A stretch of 64,000 nucleotides of DNA. Source: an uncultured Chlamydiae bacterium (lineage in GTDB: Bacteria; Chlamydiota; Chlamydiia; Chlamydiales; 2-12-FULL-49-11). Numbering within the stretch: the stretch's first letter is position 1; the number at the start of each line of letters is the position of its first letter. Made by a program: the position numbers and the translations under genes. The stretch is taken from the NCBI GenBank assembly GCA_937996705.1, contig CALKUQ010000021.1:62001-126000 (forward strand). Direction: 5' to 3'. Shown here one piece after another: positions 39,320 through 48,301 of this stretch. Below the pieces are notes generated by a model, which searched no databases, was not told the origin of the DNA, and worked only from the letters and a program-made list of their open reading frames with translations.

Positions 39320-42300
39320 TTACTTAGATTTACTCTCTAGGGGAACCAACTGGGGATTTGTTATCGTAAATAGTCCATTTGTCAAACCTTCAGCTCCGTC
39401 CTCATATTCATAAGGAACTGAACTTCCAAGAGAGACGATAGTAGGGGCGTCGCTTGAATGTCCACCTGATTTGTAGAGAGGCGCCTCTAATTCTAGCGCT
39501 CTTTTTTTCGCAAACTCTTCTAAAATTGAGACATATTCGATCGGACAGGGGTAGGGATAAATAGTGTCTTGATACAAAACAGCTCTTTTTTCTGTTTCGT
39601 TCCAAAGGAGACGAAACAGAGATCTTGCTACAATTTTTCCCTCTTCATCTTTGATAGCTAAGATCCTGTTTTTACCATCGATAACATAAGCTAACAATCC
39701 TTTATTAAAATTGGGATTCCCATCGATTCGTTGACAACTTCCAAGAATTTCAGTTCCACACATGAGTAAATCGACCCAGTCATCACTATCAATGATTCTT
39801 AATCGACTACCCTCTTTTTGTGTGGTTGTTAAGGATTGAATCAGCCCTTCTAGATCGTTTTTTAATTCCGATCCTCTGAGATCTCGACCCCCCTCTTTAA
39901 ATACTCTTTCTAATCGGCGAACTATCTCCTCTGCAGTGAGTATCGGATTTTCACATAACTCAATTATATCTGCTTCTATGTCATATTCCTCTCCTTTAGA
40001 CTCCTCAGCCCCTTCCCCTAAGGGCTTTTTCTCTTTTCTACCCTCCAGATAGCTTTTAAGCTCTCGAAATTTTTCTGGAAAATGGCCATCTCTCAATTTT
40101 TGGATTAAGAACTCTTTTAAGGAAAATGTCCCCTTTTTTTCAGAAGTTCCGGTAGCGATTTCAAATTTCCCAGGTTGTTTCCAATCCGACCAAAGTTTCG
40201 GGTGAGCTTGTGAAATTTTCTTAATGTGGGGAGTATCCCTTTCATACCTAGCCTCCCTTTCAACCCCTTCAAGAATCTCTTTAATGAATTGCGTGTAACT
40301 ATCAAGTAAATCGGGATCCCCCACTTTCTTCAAGCTTCCGAGATAAATCAACAAAGCATTTGGGGCTCTTGTGGAAAAAATTTTTTTATCCCATTTATCA
40401 GCTAATTCTTCTACCCCTCGAAGATCTACCTGCCCGCTCTCATATAGAGCGGCAACAATTTCTCCCCCTAATACATCTTTATCTAGAGAGGGAAAATCGT
40501 TCAAACGATCTCCTTGTCTCATAAAAAAAAGGGCTAATAGACAATTAATTCTACTACTAAACTCTTTTATCTGTGCTCGTTTTGATCCTGACAAATTAGA
40601 AAATAGCTTTTCTAAAACGGCAGCTTTTTCGGATGCAGATAGTGAAGTTTGATCGAGTTCTTTGCACATTAGAAGCCACTGCTCAACTCTCGGTCCGTCT
40701 TTGAAAAAACGTTTTAAGGTTTCTATTCTCTCCAAGAAAGGTGAAATATCCTCATCGACTGCAAGCAACTTAGCAAACATTAGCCCTGGTAAATAGAGAA
40801 TCGGCTTTGCACAGTGCTCGAGATAACTCCCCCATTTTCTCTCTTTTACAAGCTCTTCTATTTGAGACATACAATAGGTAAATAGACCCGTATTGCGAAG
40901 GTCAGAAAGCTCATAAAGGACATTCCAAGTCGCCTCATCCACCCTCCCGTCAAACGCTAAAAGAGTAAGGCACATCTTAGAAAGCTTTCTTGCTAAAGAG
41001 AGCGCAAGAGGGTCATGGTCCCATCCCTTAAATCGGTCCTGATTAAACAAGGGGTGATTTTCGAAAATTGTTTTGCTGTACTCTAAGAGAGCTGCTTGAG
41101 TGATTGGCGAAAGGTCCCCTGTTCTTTCAACTTCGAAAAAAGTTGCGTAAAGATCTAGATCTTTCTCAATTTTATCATCACTAATTCCAAAGTGATCCAG
41201 CATCTTGACTATTTTTTTTCCCACTTGCTGAGCGCAAATTTTTGCAATCTCTAGCCTTTGCCCCTGATCTCTAATTCTAAATCTTTGAATATTATTAGCT
41301 GTTCCGATTCCGTTTTGAAACGCGCACAATTTAGCGATTTCAAAAAGCTCTTGTTGATTCGTAATACCAAACTCTTTAATATGCCATGCCGTTTGCTCTC
41401 CGTTTTCCATTGCGCACAATTTGGCTATCTCGATTCGATCAGACTCCTCTACAATATCAAAGGCCTTAATATGGGCTGCTGTTGACCCTCCATCTGTCTG
41501 AGCACACGACTTGGCAATTTCTACAAGTTCACTCTCATCATCGATTTCAAAATTTTTAATAGATTCTGCTGTTGCTTCAGCACTTTGGTAGCTGCACAAT
41601 TTAGCAATTTCTGCGCGGTCCTCTTCATCAAGAATTCCGAATTCTTGAATATTGTATGCTGTTGCCCTTCCATTTTCGTGAGCACACAGTTTTGCAATCT
41701 CTAAAAGCTCCCTCTGATCTGTGATACCAAAGTTTCCAATATAAACAGCAGTTCTCCATCCATCTTCCTTTGCTAACAATTTAGCTATCTTTGCTCGTTC
41801 AAACTGATCGGTAATTCGAAAATTTTGGATGTACTTTGCACACTTCTCTGTATTCTGGTGTGCACACAATTTAAGAATTTCTATCAATTCCTTCTGATCC
41901 GTAATTCCAAACTTTTGAATAGCATATGCGACTGCTCCCCCATTTTGTGCTGCACACAATTTGGCAATCTCTATACGATCCCTCTCATCACCTACCAGCC
42001 ACAAGAGCGCCTCACCCTTAGCTGTATCCGTCAAAAACATCTTTGCAATATCTTGATGCATTTTGGATGCGCATTCGTACTCCAAAAGAATATCTTGTTT
42101 TGTAAAATCCTCAATAAGAATAGATTCGCAATCAAAATCCCCTTTATAACAAGCATCCAAAACAGCTTCTAAAAGATTATCTCCTCGTTGATTCCTATAA
42201 GAAATAAGATCTTCAAATGAATCTCCCCTATCTGAAAATACTGCTATTATTTTATCCTTTAATGACTTAGGTAGATCGCTAAAGAGGAGCTTTGCCTCTT

Positions 42301-42550
42301 GGATCTTTTTCTCACGAAATAAGAGGAGCAATTTTTCAACCCGTTCCAAATTGCCATCCAAACTTAAAGATCCTCTAGATTTCTCCCTAACTGAATAGAC
42401 CGCCTGCCTCATAAGCCACTCTATGTTCTCTTTCGGCCTATCTAATTTCTCTAACCTTTGAATGCTTAATAAAATACGATTCCTATTCGAACAAACTTCA
42501 GAGGATCTTCCCTCTAAAAAATACGAACTTGGGGCTACTGAATCACTCAT
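39320..42550 (-). CDS. giant repeat protein with 34-residue repeats, putative host-interaction protein
   Basis: A 1076-residue cytosolic-looking protein without signal peptide. Residues about 190-450 hold some nine tandem repeats of 34 residues with consensus xIxxFgITDqxELxEIAKLCA plus xqNGxxTAxx, predicted as helix pairs. A helical middle follows, then a charged linker near residues 845-890. The C-terminal 170 residues contain CGTEILGSCQRIDGNPNFNK, LLAYVIDGKNRILAIKDEEG and ARSLFRLLWNETEKRAVLYQ, a module I recall at the ends of several large paralogous repeat proteins of environmental chlamydiae. The frame extends 17 codons upstream, but the ATG at 42550 (MSDSVAPSSYFLEGRS) has AGGAGA. Role probably host-directed; unproven. 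Confidence 0.7.
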   Translation of the reverse strand: MSDSVAPSSYFLEGRSSEVCSNRNRILLSIQRLEKLDRPKENIEWLMRQAVYSVREKSRGSLSLDGNLERVEKLLLLFREKKIQEAKLLFSDLPKSLKDKIIAVFSDRGDSFEDLISYRNQRGDNLLEAVLDACYKGDFDCESILIEDFTKQDILLEYECASKMHQDIAKMFLTDTAKGEALLWLVGDERDRIEIAKLCAAQNGGAVAYAIQKFGITDQKELIEILKLCAHQNTEKCAKYIQNFRITDQFERAKIAKLLAKEDGWRTAVYIGNFGITDQRELLEIAKLCAHENGRATAYNIQEFGILDEEDRAEIAKLCSYQSAEATAESIKNFEIDDESELVEIAKSCAQTDGGSTAAHIKAFDIVEESDRIEIAKLCAMENGEQTAWHIKEFGITNQQELFEIAKLCAFQNGIGTANNIQRFRIRDQGQRLEIAKICAQQVGKKIVKMLDHFGISDDKIEKDLDLYATFFEVERTGDLSPITQAALLEYSKTIFENHPLFNQDRFKGWDHDPLALSLARKLSKMCLTLLAFDGRVDEATWNVLYELSDLRNTGLFTYCMSQIEELVKERKWGSYLEHCAKPILYLPGLMFAKLLAVDEDISPFLERIETLKRFFKDGPRVEQWLLMCKELDQTSLSASEKAAVLEKLFSNLSGSKRAQIKEFSSRINCLLALFFMRQGDRLNDFPSLDKDVLGGEIVAALYESGQVDLRGVEELADKWDKKIFSTRAPNALLIYLGSLKKVGDPDLLDSYTQFIKEILEGVEREARYERDTPHIKKISQAHPKLWSDWKQPGKFEIATGTSEKKGTFSLKEFLIQKLRDGHFPEKFRELKSYLEGRKEKKPLGEGAEESKGEEYDIEADIIELCENPILTAEEIVRRLERVFKEGGRDLRGSELKNDLEGLIQSLTTTQKEGSRLRIIDSDDWVDLLMCGTEILGSCQRIDGNPNFNKGLLAYVIDGKNRILAIKDEEGKIVARSLFRLLWNETEKRAVLYQDTIYPYPCPIEYVSILEEFAKKRALELEAPLYKSGGHSSDAPTIVSLGSSVPYEYEDGAEGLTNGLFTITNPQLVPLESKSK

Positions 42551-42686
42551 CAGGAATCTCCTATACAGGCAAAAATGGTATCGATTGACCCTCTTATTCA
42601 AACCAGGGTTGCTTCTTTGATGCCTTTGCCTAATTGAAATAAACTAATTTTTCGAAAGAAAAAGCAAGAATATTCGAATCTATAGC

Positions 42687-42745
42687 CCTTCCTATGTAAA
42701 TTAGACGCTAGTTGATGCCGAGGGCGCGCTCTATTTGAAACCTAG
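42687..42745 (-). repeat. dispersed repeat, copy 1 (matches 63919-63978)
   Basis: Read on the minus strand, this segment starts ACCTAGGTTTCAAATAGAGC and continues through GCCCTCGGCATCAACTAGCG to ATAGGAAG. It matches the right end of the window with only about seven differences over 60 bases. A shorter, degenerate resemblance occurs near 54537. It is non-coding and lies beside a palindromic element. Confidence 0.8.
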
Positions 42746-42755
42746 GTAATCCCGA

Positions 42756-42873
42756 GAGCTTGGGGGTCAGACGTGAAATTCTGAAAAAATCTTAACAAAT
42801 AGACTTATGGATCATACCTGAAATTTTGAAATATTAAGATTTTTTCAGAATTTCACGTCTGACCCTCAAGCTC
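42756..42873. repeat. 118-bp near-perfect palindromic element
   Basis: The arms at 42756-42794 and 42835-42873 are 39 bases each, with one mismatch, separated by a 40-base centre. The arm starts GAGCTTGGGGGTCAGACGTG and continues GAAATTCTGAAAAAATCTTA. There is no open frame inside. The outer GGGTCAG-x-C-x-TGA pattern recurs in the element at 54384. The structure suggests a non-autonomous mobile element or REP-type unit rather than a terminator, since it is symmetric and long. The whole 365-base gap 42602-42966 contains only this and the adjacent dispersed repeat. Confidence 0.8.
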
Positions 42874-42966
42874 TGACAAAATCTGGGTCTTTCAACTGTC
42901 ATGAGCATACACCATTTTTTCTCTATTTAAACCCGGTCTGCTACTGATTTTTAGTTCAAGGGATAT

Positions 42967-44088
42967 CTAAAGGAGGAAAATTGTCTCTTGAGGGGCCCCT
43001 GTAATCAAAAGCCCGTCCTTAGTAAGAAGGATATCGTGCTCTAATCTTAAGCCAAATTCGCCTGGAAAATAGAGGGCGGGCTCGATTGAGTAGCAGGTAT
43101 TTGGAATTAAGAGCCTTGTGTCGAGTGATTCAAAGCTGTCTAGGTTAGCTCCATGACCATGGAGATGCGTGTCTATGCTATGTCCTAGGCGATGGAGAAT
43201 ATAATTGCCATAACCCTTTTGTTCAAGAGAGTTACGAGCAGCTGTGTCAATATCAGCGCCTCGCGCTCCGATCTTAATATGCTGGACTGCGATTTTCTGA
43301 GCTTGGCGAACGGCATTAAAGGCGGTCTCAATTTTAGGGGCGGGTGGCCCTAGCATACCGACTCTTGTGATGTCAGCAAAGATAGAGCCTGCCCCTTTTT
43401 TCTTACACCAGAGGTCAATGAGGATAAAATCCCCTCTTTCAAATTTATCTCCTCTGCCTTGGATTGCGTAGTGAGGATTTGCAGAATTTGGCCCTTTGGC
43501 GACAATCGGGGCGTGGTCTGTTATGCACCCCTCTTCTTCAAATCTCTTTAGAATAAAATCGGTAACATCTCTCTCATACGGGAGATTTTTTTGGATGAAG
43601 AGAAATGCCTCCCCTGCAACTTTGTCTAAAATTTCTGCAGCTTCTAGGTGGGACTTGATTCCTGCATCATCAAGTGTGGAGAGGAGCTTTTGTAAAAGTG
43701 TCCCGGATGAGACAATTTCCATCTTATTTAGCCCACGCAAAAAATCCATAGTTCCTCCATCTACAAAAGAGATATAAGGAATTTCTATCGAGTATTCCAT
43801 TGCAACTTTTCCAGAAAAACCTGCTAAAATCCCTTCTAATTCTTCTCTTTTAGCGTAGGTGACTAACTTGCCTGGAATTCCGTCTAAGACGTGTGTTTCA
43901 ATTTTATGAACGATTTTTTGGGGCTCGCCGATTTTGGGGATCCAATAATAGACTTTTCTAGTGATATGGCGCCCTTCTGGAAGGCCTACAATTTTATAAA
44001 AGGTGGGATTGATGCCATGAAAATCATAAAGCAGCCAACCCTCTAGTCCCTCTTCTTGGATAAGTTTTTGTATTAGTGGTAGAGACAT
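42967..44088 (-). CDS. pepP: M24 family aminopeptidase (Xaa-Pro aminopeptidase-like)
   Basis: A 373-residue two-domain metallopeptidase. The N-terminal creatinase-like domain covers about residues 1-130; the C-terminal pita-bread domain contains GPNSANPHYAIQGRGDKFER near residue 200, the metal ligands in DFILIDLWCKKKGAGSIFAD (two Asp), HRLGHSIDTHLHGHGANLD (His) and the Glu residues in CYSIEPALYFPGEFGLRLEH. The usual second Asp is present in FADITR. It releases N-terminal residues before proline. The gene overlaps the upstream HEAT-repeat gene by 16 bases; in Chlamydia pepP also has a conserved hypothetical neighbour. The symbol is by similarity. Confidence 0.85.
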   Translation of the reverse strand: MSLPLIQKLIQEEGLEGWLLYDFHGINPTFYKIVGLPEGRHITRKVYYWIPKIGEPQKIVHKIETHVLDGIPGKLVTYAKREELEGILAGFSGKVAMEYSIEIPYISFVDGGTMDFLRGLNKMEIVSSGTLLQKLLSTLDDAGIKSHLEAAEILDKVAGEAFLFIQKNLPYERDVTDFILKRFEEEGCITDHAPIVAKGPNSANPHYAIQGRGDKFERGDFILIDLWCKKKGAGSIFADITRVGMLGPPAPKIETAFNAVRQAQKIAVQHIKIGARGADIDTAARNSLEQKGYGNYILHRLGHSIDTHLHGHGANLDSFESLDTRLLIPNTCYSIEPALYFPGEFGLRLEHDILLTKDGLLITGAPQETIFLL

Positions 44089-45788
44089 TGGATCACACTC
44101 GATGCTGCTATGGTTCTAAGAAGGCTGAAAGGCTCTTTCATCACCTCTAATAAAAACGGAATAGAATCTCGATTTCCAATAAAGCCGATTGCCTCCAAAA
44201 TTTGTATTTTTCTCTCCCAATCGACTTTTTTGTATGCATTCTCTAAAATTTTGGCAGCTTTTGGATCTCCCCCATAAAATGCTAAAGCAAGAGCTGCCTG
44301 CATTCTTGTCACCTCATTGTCATCATCTAGCAACTTTCGTATCAGATTTAAAGCCTCGCTATCCCCCTCTTCAATTAACAAGACAGAGGCCCCCGTAACA
44401 ACACCCCACATCTGTTTATCTAAAAATTTTTTTACCAGTTCGTTTGCCTCTTCACATCCAGCAATACAAAGAATATTGAGCAAATCGAGTCTTGTTAGAT
44501 GGTCCATTAAGGCAGGATATCTAGGAATTTGAGCGCTGTGGTAGAGAGTACTAGGGGCTAACTGGTTAAACATAGGATAAATACCAGGTCTCCACATAAT
44601 TTCATCATCGTTTTCGAGAAAAAAGCTCTTCAAATAGGCAACTGCTTTTTTTAGCTCAATTTTTTGCTTCACCATAGCAAGAGCAATATTCACTTTAATG
44701 TAAGGATCCTTTGCCTCATCTAACACTTTCGGCAAATGATTGGCTGTATCTCTCCCCCCCACCCCTAAAACAACAGCAGCAAGCCGAGAACTCTGTAGAT
44801 CTGAAGAACTTACCCAATTCAATAAAAGAGTTCTCCCTTCATCAGGGCGGATTCTAAGTTTTAACCACGCTGCTAAAATAGCCACCTCTGACTGCACATC
44901 CCGAATTAAAAGATCTAAATCATTTTCGATTTCATAAAGAAGTTTTTCTTCAACGTCCATCGTCCCTAAAACAGAAAGGACTAGACTCCTCACATGAGGC
45001 GAGGAGTCTTTTAAAAGGGGGATTAAAAGGGGGATTTTATCACGTTTATCAAAATGATCAATCACCCTTACCCCAAGTTCCCGCAAGCCTGACCTTTTAT
45101 TTGTAAGAAGCAACTCTAAATCTTTATCTGAAACATTGTCATAGATATTAACAAGTGCATGAATTGCGGAAATTTTCTCCTCTTGGGTCACTGAAAAACT
45201 CGCAATTAGCTCTCTTAAAAAAGGGACAGCCTCTGTAAGCTTCATAAAACCAACCGACTGCATTGCCTCCATCCGGACAAACCAGTTTTTTTCAGACTTT
45301 AAAAGCTCCACCACCCTTTTTTGCATTATTTTATCATTATATTGAGGAGCTAAACGCAAAGCAAACGCCCTGAGCAAAATATTGGAGGAATCGAGAGCAT
45401 CTAAAATCAGATTCATCGTTCTCCCATCTTGGGTGAGTGATGCACCAATTAAAGAAGAAATTCTAGCCATCTCTGATTTTTCTTCGTTGTGAACAAGTGT
45501 TGCCCAGGCAATCGATTCTAAGAGGGAAAAATTTTCTTTTAAAGGTTTATGAGAAAACTCTTTCTGAAAAAGATCTAGAGCTGCCCCGCTTTCCCCATTT
45601 TCCGCTAGCGATCGAATCAAAAGGGATTGGAGCTGTTCTGATTTGGGATAGGCTCCTATGGCAGTTTTACCCAGACCTACTGCAGATGGAAAGTCTTTAA
45701 TTAAAAGGCATGTTGTGATTCCTTTGGCAAAATCTTTTTCACTGGAGCAAAGGGATCCACACGCTAAAATTAAAGCTAATCGTATCAT
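44073..45788 (-). CDS. HEAT-repeat protein, exported
   Basis: A 571-residue protein with a signal peptide (MIRLALILACGSLCSSEKDF) and alpha-alpha repeats over nearly its whole length, for example LLKDSSPHVRSLVLSVLGTM, LLKSEKNWFVRMEAMQSVGF and LLDDDNEVTRMQAALALAFY. These are HEAT/PBS-lyase-type repeats that form a protein-binding solenoid; they carry no catalytic residues. Secretion suggests a periplasmic scaffold. It overlaps the MYG1 gene upstream (four bases) and pepP downstream (16 bases), so the three form an operon. Confidence 0.82.
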   Translation of the reverse strand: MIRLALILACGSLCSSEKDFAKGITTCLLIKDFPSAVGLGKTAIGAYPKSEQLQSLLIRSLAENGESGAALDLFQKEFSHKPLKENFSLLESIAWATLVHNEEKSEMARISSLIGASLTQDGRTMNLILDALDSSNILLRAFALRLAPQYNDKIMQKRVVELLKSEKNWFVRMEAMQSVGFMKLTEAVPFLRELIASFSVTQEEKISAIHALVNIYDNVSDKDLELLLTNKRSGLRELGVRVIDHFDKRDKIPLLIPLLKDSSPHVRSLVLSVLGTMDVEEKLLYEIENDLDLLIRDVQSEVAILAAWLKLRIRPDEGRTLLLNWVSSSDLQSSRLAAVVLGVGGRDTANHLPKVLDEAKDPYIKVNIALAMVKQKIELKKAVAYLKSFFLENDDEIMWRPGIYPMFNQLAPSTLYHSAQIPRYPALMDHLTRLDLLNILCIAGCEEANELVKKFLDKQMWGVVTGASVLLIEEGDSEALNLIRKLLDDDNEVTRMQAALALAFYGGDPKAAKILENAYKKVDWERKIQILEAIGFIGNRDSIPFLLEVMKEPFSLLRTIAASSVIQCLYH

Positions 45789-46669
45789 TTTTTAGACAAT
45801 ACCATTTTTAATGCGCGAATTGCATCTTCTTTTGTCTTCCAAACAGAAATAAATCTCCCTTTATGACAAAAAATTGCCCCATCGATCCCTGTCTCTTTGC
45901 GCAAATCTTCTTGGAGCAATCCTGCCCATTCTATTGGGAGGGGCCTTCTTACATCCATTTGCTTTTCAAATGAGGGGGGAACTCCCCTTAACTTCCAATG
46001 ATTTCCACTTGGCATAATGATAAATTCGGCGGGGTGGTCTTTTCCTCCCAGTTCAAAAAAAGCCTCAAGCCACGGCATCGCTTTTTCAAAAACCAGACAC
46101 TCTTTCATCTGTTCCATGATACCTCGGACACTCTCTTTACATTTTTGCATATAAAGAAATTTCTTTTCAATTCTAGCTAAATGACCTCTTGCAAATTCAA
46201 GTGCCTCAAAAAACGCATCATCTAGCCCACTATCCCCCATAACGCCGTGCTCTGCGGGAACAAAAGCCGAAATCACTGAGGAAAATGTACACAACCCAAA
46301 AATTGGTTGAAGTCTTCCATTATCAATATCATCGACCCCTCGAATCAGTGTGCGATTCAGGTAGTTGTAATAAATATCAGAGATGATTTTTTGATCTCTC
46401 AAATACTCCCAAATCATACCAGCACTACTTAATTCGCCCTTGTACTCGAGTTGATGATGGTCAAATCTTCTCCTTTTCGGATCATATTCCCCCCCCACAT
46501 CACAAACAAAATCACAAGACTCTAAACGGCCTAGCTCTCTTGTACGTATAATTTTATCAAGATCTATTAAATTAAAATGGAGAAGAAGAGCGCACGCTGT
46601 TACTTCATCAGCATGAAACTCGCCACTATGGACACCACAACTTCTAGAAAGAACACCAATCGTTTTCAT
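45785..46669 (-). CDS. MYG1 / UPF0160 family protein (DHH-like exonuclease/phosphoesterase)
   Basis: A 294-residue protein. The N-terminal motif SGEFHADEVTACALLLHF, then VCDVGGEYDPKRRRFDHHQL, gives the metal-binding HxD and DHH-type motifs of the family (His and Asp near residues 17-19, DHH near 81). Human MYG1 is a nuclear and mitochondrial 3'-5' RNA exonuclease; bacterial homologues have unproven roles. The frame is open 18 codons upstream, but the ATG at 46669 (MKTIGVLSRSCGVHSGEF) is the usual family start and follows AGGTG. First gene of the operon with the HEAT protein and pepP. Confidence 0.88.
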   Translation of the reverse strand: MKTIGVLSRSCGVHSGEFHADEVTACALLLHFNLIDLDKIIRTRELGRLESCDFVCDVGGEYDPKRRRFDHHQLEYKGELSSAGMIWEYLRDQKIISDIYYNYLNRTLIRGVDDIDNGRLQPIFGLCTFSSVISAFVPAEHGVMGDSGLDDAFFEALEFARGHLARIEKKFLYMQKCKESVRGIMEQMKECLVFEKAMPWLEAFFELGGKDHPAEFIIMPSGNHWKLRGVPPSFEKQMDVRRPLPIEWAGLLQEDLRKETGIDGAIFCHKGRFISVWKTKEDAIRALKMVLSKK

Positions 46670-46973
46670 AAAAACACCTATAAAACAGGTTATCTTATCA
46701 GATTTCGGGGGTTTTTGGAACAAAAAATAACACTCTTAACAAAATACAAACATGAATGAACAAATTGTGGAAAGTTTGAACAGAAATTGTGCAAAAACAA
46801 CCAATAAAGAGAAAGCTAGCTTATTTTCTCTTGGTAAACTTTTTCGAATTATTCGTCTATAAGTTTTTTATGCGACTGAAAATTAATTGATTAAAAAAAT
46901 TTTATATTGTGATAAATCTGTAGATAGCCTCTAAATCATGGACTTATCTTTTAACACAAAAAATGTTCATAAG
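46670..46973. other. gene-poor gap, nothing recognised
   Basis: An AT-rich stretch of about 300 bases between MYG1 and a small hypothetical gene. A 36-codon open frame at 46752 has no ribosome site. No tRNA, clear hairpin or repeat was seen. Promoters for the MYG1 operon (minus strand) should lie here. Confidence 0.4.
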
Positions 46974-47273
46974 TCATATGATTTTTCTTTGCTTAGCCAT
47001 TTTAAGCTCATCAATCACAGCCCCCATCGCCAACGCGCATGCTAAAACATCAAATGGCTTAGTGACACAACTCACAATTTCGGCAACATCGGTAGTGAGC
47101 TCGATTGCTGAATCTATATGGAGAGTGTTATTAATTTCTAAAAGCTTATTTGCAATTCTCTTGAGCTCTTTTTGCTGCTCTTCCAACGAAGCCTTATGAT
47201 TAAAATTAATAACATCTCTTTTAAGAGCTTCAAGATCCTCTACGATTGGATCCTCTTTTTTTTTAGGCTCCAT
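46974..47273 (-). CDS. small hypothetical protein, coiled-coil
   Basis: A 99-residue protein. Residues 10-50 form a likely coiled coil (LEEQQKELKRIANKLLEINN), followed by an amphipathic to hydrophobic stretch (EIVSCVTKPFDVLACALAMG). It overlaps the 132-residue gene upstream by 11 bases, with GGAAGAG before its ATG, so both are translated from one message. The pair has no recognised family; a two-component secretion substrate, chaperone or toxin/antitoxin arrangement cannot be decided. Confidence 0.6.
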   Translation of the reverse strand: MEPKKKEDPIVEDLEALKRDVINFNHKASLEEQQKELKRIANKLLEINNTLHIDSAIELTTDVAEIVSCVTKPFDVLACALAMGAVIDELKMAKQRKII

Positions 47274-47661
47274 CGCTCTCTTCCACGTCCCAAGTTTGAA
47301 TTACTGACATAATTCTATCAATGACATTCATGCTAGAGGCGCAAAGAGAGATAATAAGAAAAAGGCTAAAATCTTTCCCCCCCATTGATAACTGCCAGTT
47401 ATTTCTCATAGCTTCAAGGCCTGTTTTAATATCTTCAAAATCATCTGGCGCCATTTTTGAAATTTGGCCATACAATGTTGTCTCAAGCAACGTAATACTG
47501 TCAAAAAAGACAGCTACTTCGCTCTCACTTATGTCATTTTCATCCGCTTTTTCCGCAGCGCCCCAAGTTGCTCCATACAATAATTTTGTTGTATTATTAA
47601 ATGTATAAGCCCAAAGTCCTACAGCCTGAGTAACGCAATTTTGGTAGATATCTTCTGACAT
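47263..47661 (-). CDS. small hypothetical protein, partner of the downstream gene
   Basis: A 132-residue mostly helical protein starting MSEDIYQNCVTQAVGLWAYT, with a perfect AGGAGG site. A moderately hydrophobic C-terminal segment (FSLFLIISLCASSMNVIDRI) may be amphipathic. No family recognised. It forms a tight pair with the next gene. A TATAAT-like hexamer about 25 bases upstream of its ribosome site could be its promoter. Confidence 0.6.
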   Translation of the reverse strand: MSEDIYQNCVTQAVGLWAYTFNNTTKLLYGATWGAAEKADENDISESEVAVFFDSITLLETTLYGQISKMAPDDFEDIKTGLEAMRNNWQLSMGGKDFSLFLIISLCASSMNVIDRIMSVIQTWDVEESDGA

Positions 47662-47888
47662 AATTTCCTCCTTAGTTATACAGCGAATTATAACAAACAG
47701 AGAAGAAATATATAACTTATTGATAATTATAACTGATCACATTTCAAACAAACAGTGAAAAAATTCAGGCAAAATGGGATTTGCCTAAGTCAGAATCGGC
47801 TTCGGGGGGGCGCAGGGATTCTCCCCAGCGCATGTTTTCAAAACTTTATTCTTTTTAAATTTAAGTCGGAATTAGCCAACAAAGCCGG

Positions 47889-48227
47889 CTAGATGGGAAG
47901 TTTCGATCTTGCTTCATGTAAATCACGAATTAAGGGGCCATGATCCTCCCCACTTTTGATTAAATAAATGATAAAGCGCTCTATAACAACATCAATATTT
48001 TTGCTTGGGTGCTCTTGAAGACGCTCATGCTCCCAAGCCATTGCAATTACTTCTTTGTGGCGCAAATTATTGGATAGATTGCTACGGACTGAAGAGACGG
48101 CAACAGCTGCAATACTACTTGTATCTTGAATTTTTTTCCCCAGCAAAATTTTTTGGGAAGAAATATTCGGAAAGGGGGGAGAAGAACCTACCACACTTGG
48201 ATTTCCCCCAATTTTTTCAATTCCCAT
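47889..48227 (-). CDS. small hypothetical protein
   Basis: A 112-residue protein whose first 45 residues are Ser/Gly/Pro-rich and likely disordered (MGIEKIGGNPSVVGSSPPFP) and whose remainder is helical (HKEVIAMAWEHERLQEHPSK). The start has AGGTGG. The disordered Ser-rich N-terminus would suit a type III secretion substrate, but no other evidence supports that. Divergent from the LOG-domain gene at 48302. Confidence 0.5.
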   Translation of the reverse strand: MGIEKIGGNPSVVGSSPPFPNISSQKILLGKKIQDTSSIAAVAVSSVRSNLSNNLRHKEVIAMAWEHERLQEHPSKNIDVVIERFIIYLIKSGEDHGPLIRDLHEARSKLPI

Positions 48228-48301
48228 AGACCACCTTTAAAATCTCTTTTAACTCATTTTCTCCATTTCTTTAAATTGTTTTTTCCATTTATGATCCAGT
48301 T

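Noticed and set aside
41170..42000. 102-base tandem periodicity considered as a CRISPR or satellite array
   Set aside because: The period is a multiple of three, stays in one reading frame and encodes helical protein repeats, so it is coding repetition.
46752..46862. 36-codon open frame starting MNEQIVESLNRNCAKTTNKE
   Set aside because: No ribosome binding site and no family; AT-rich gap where short open frames are expected by chance.
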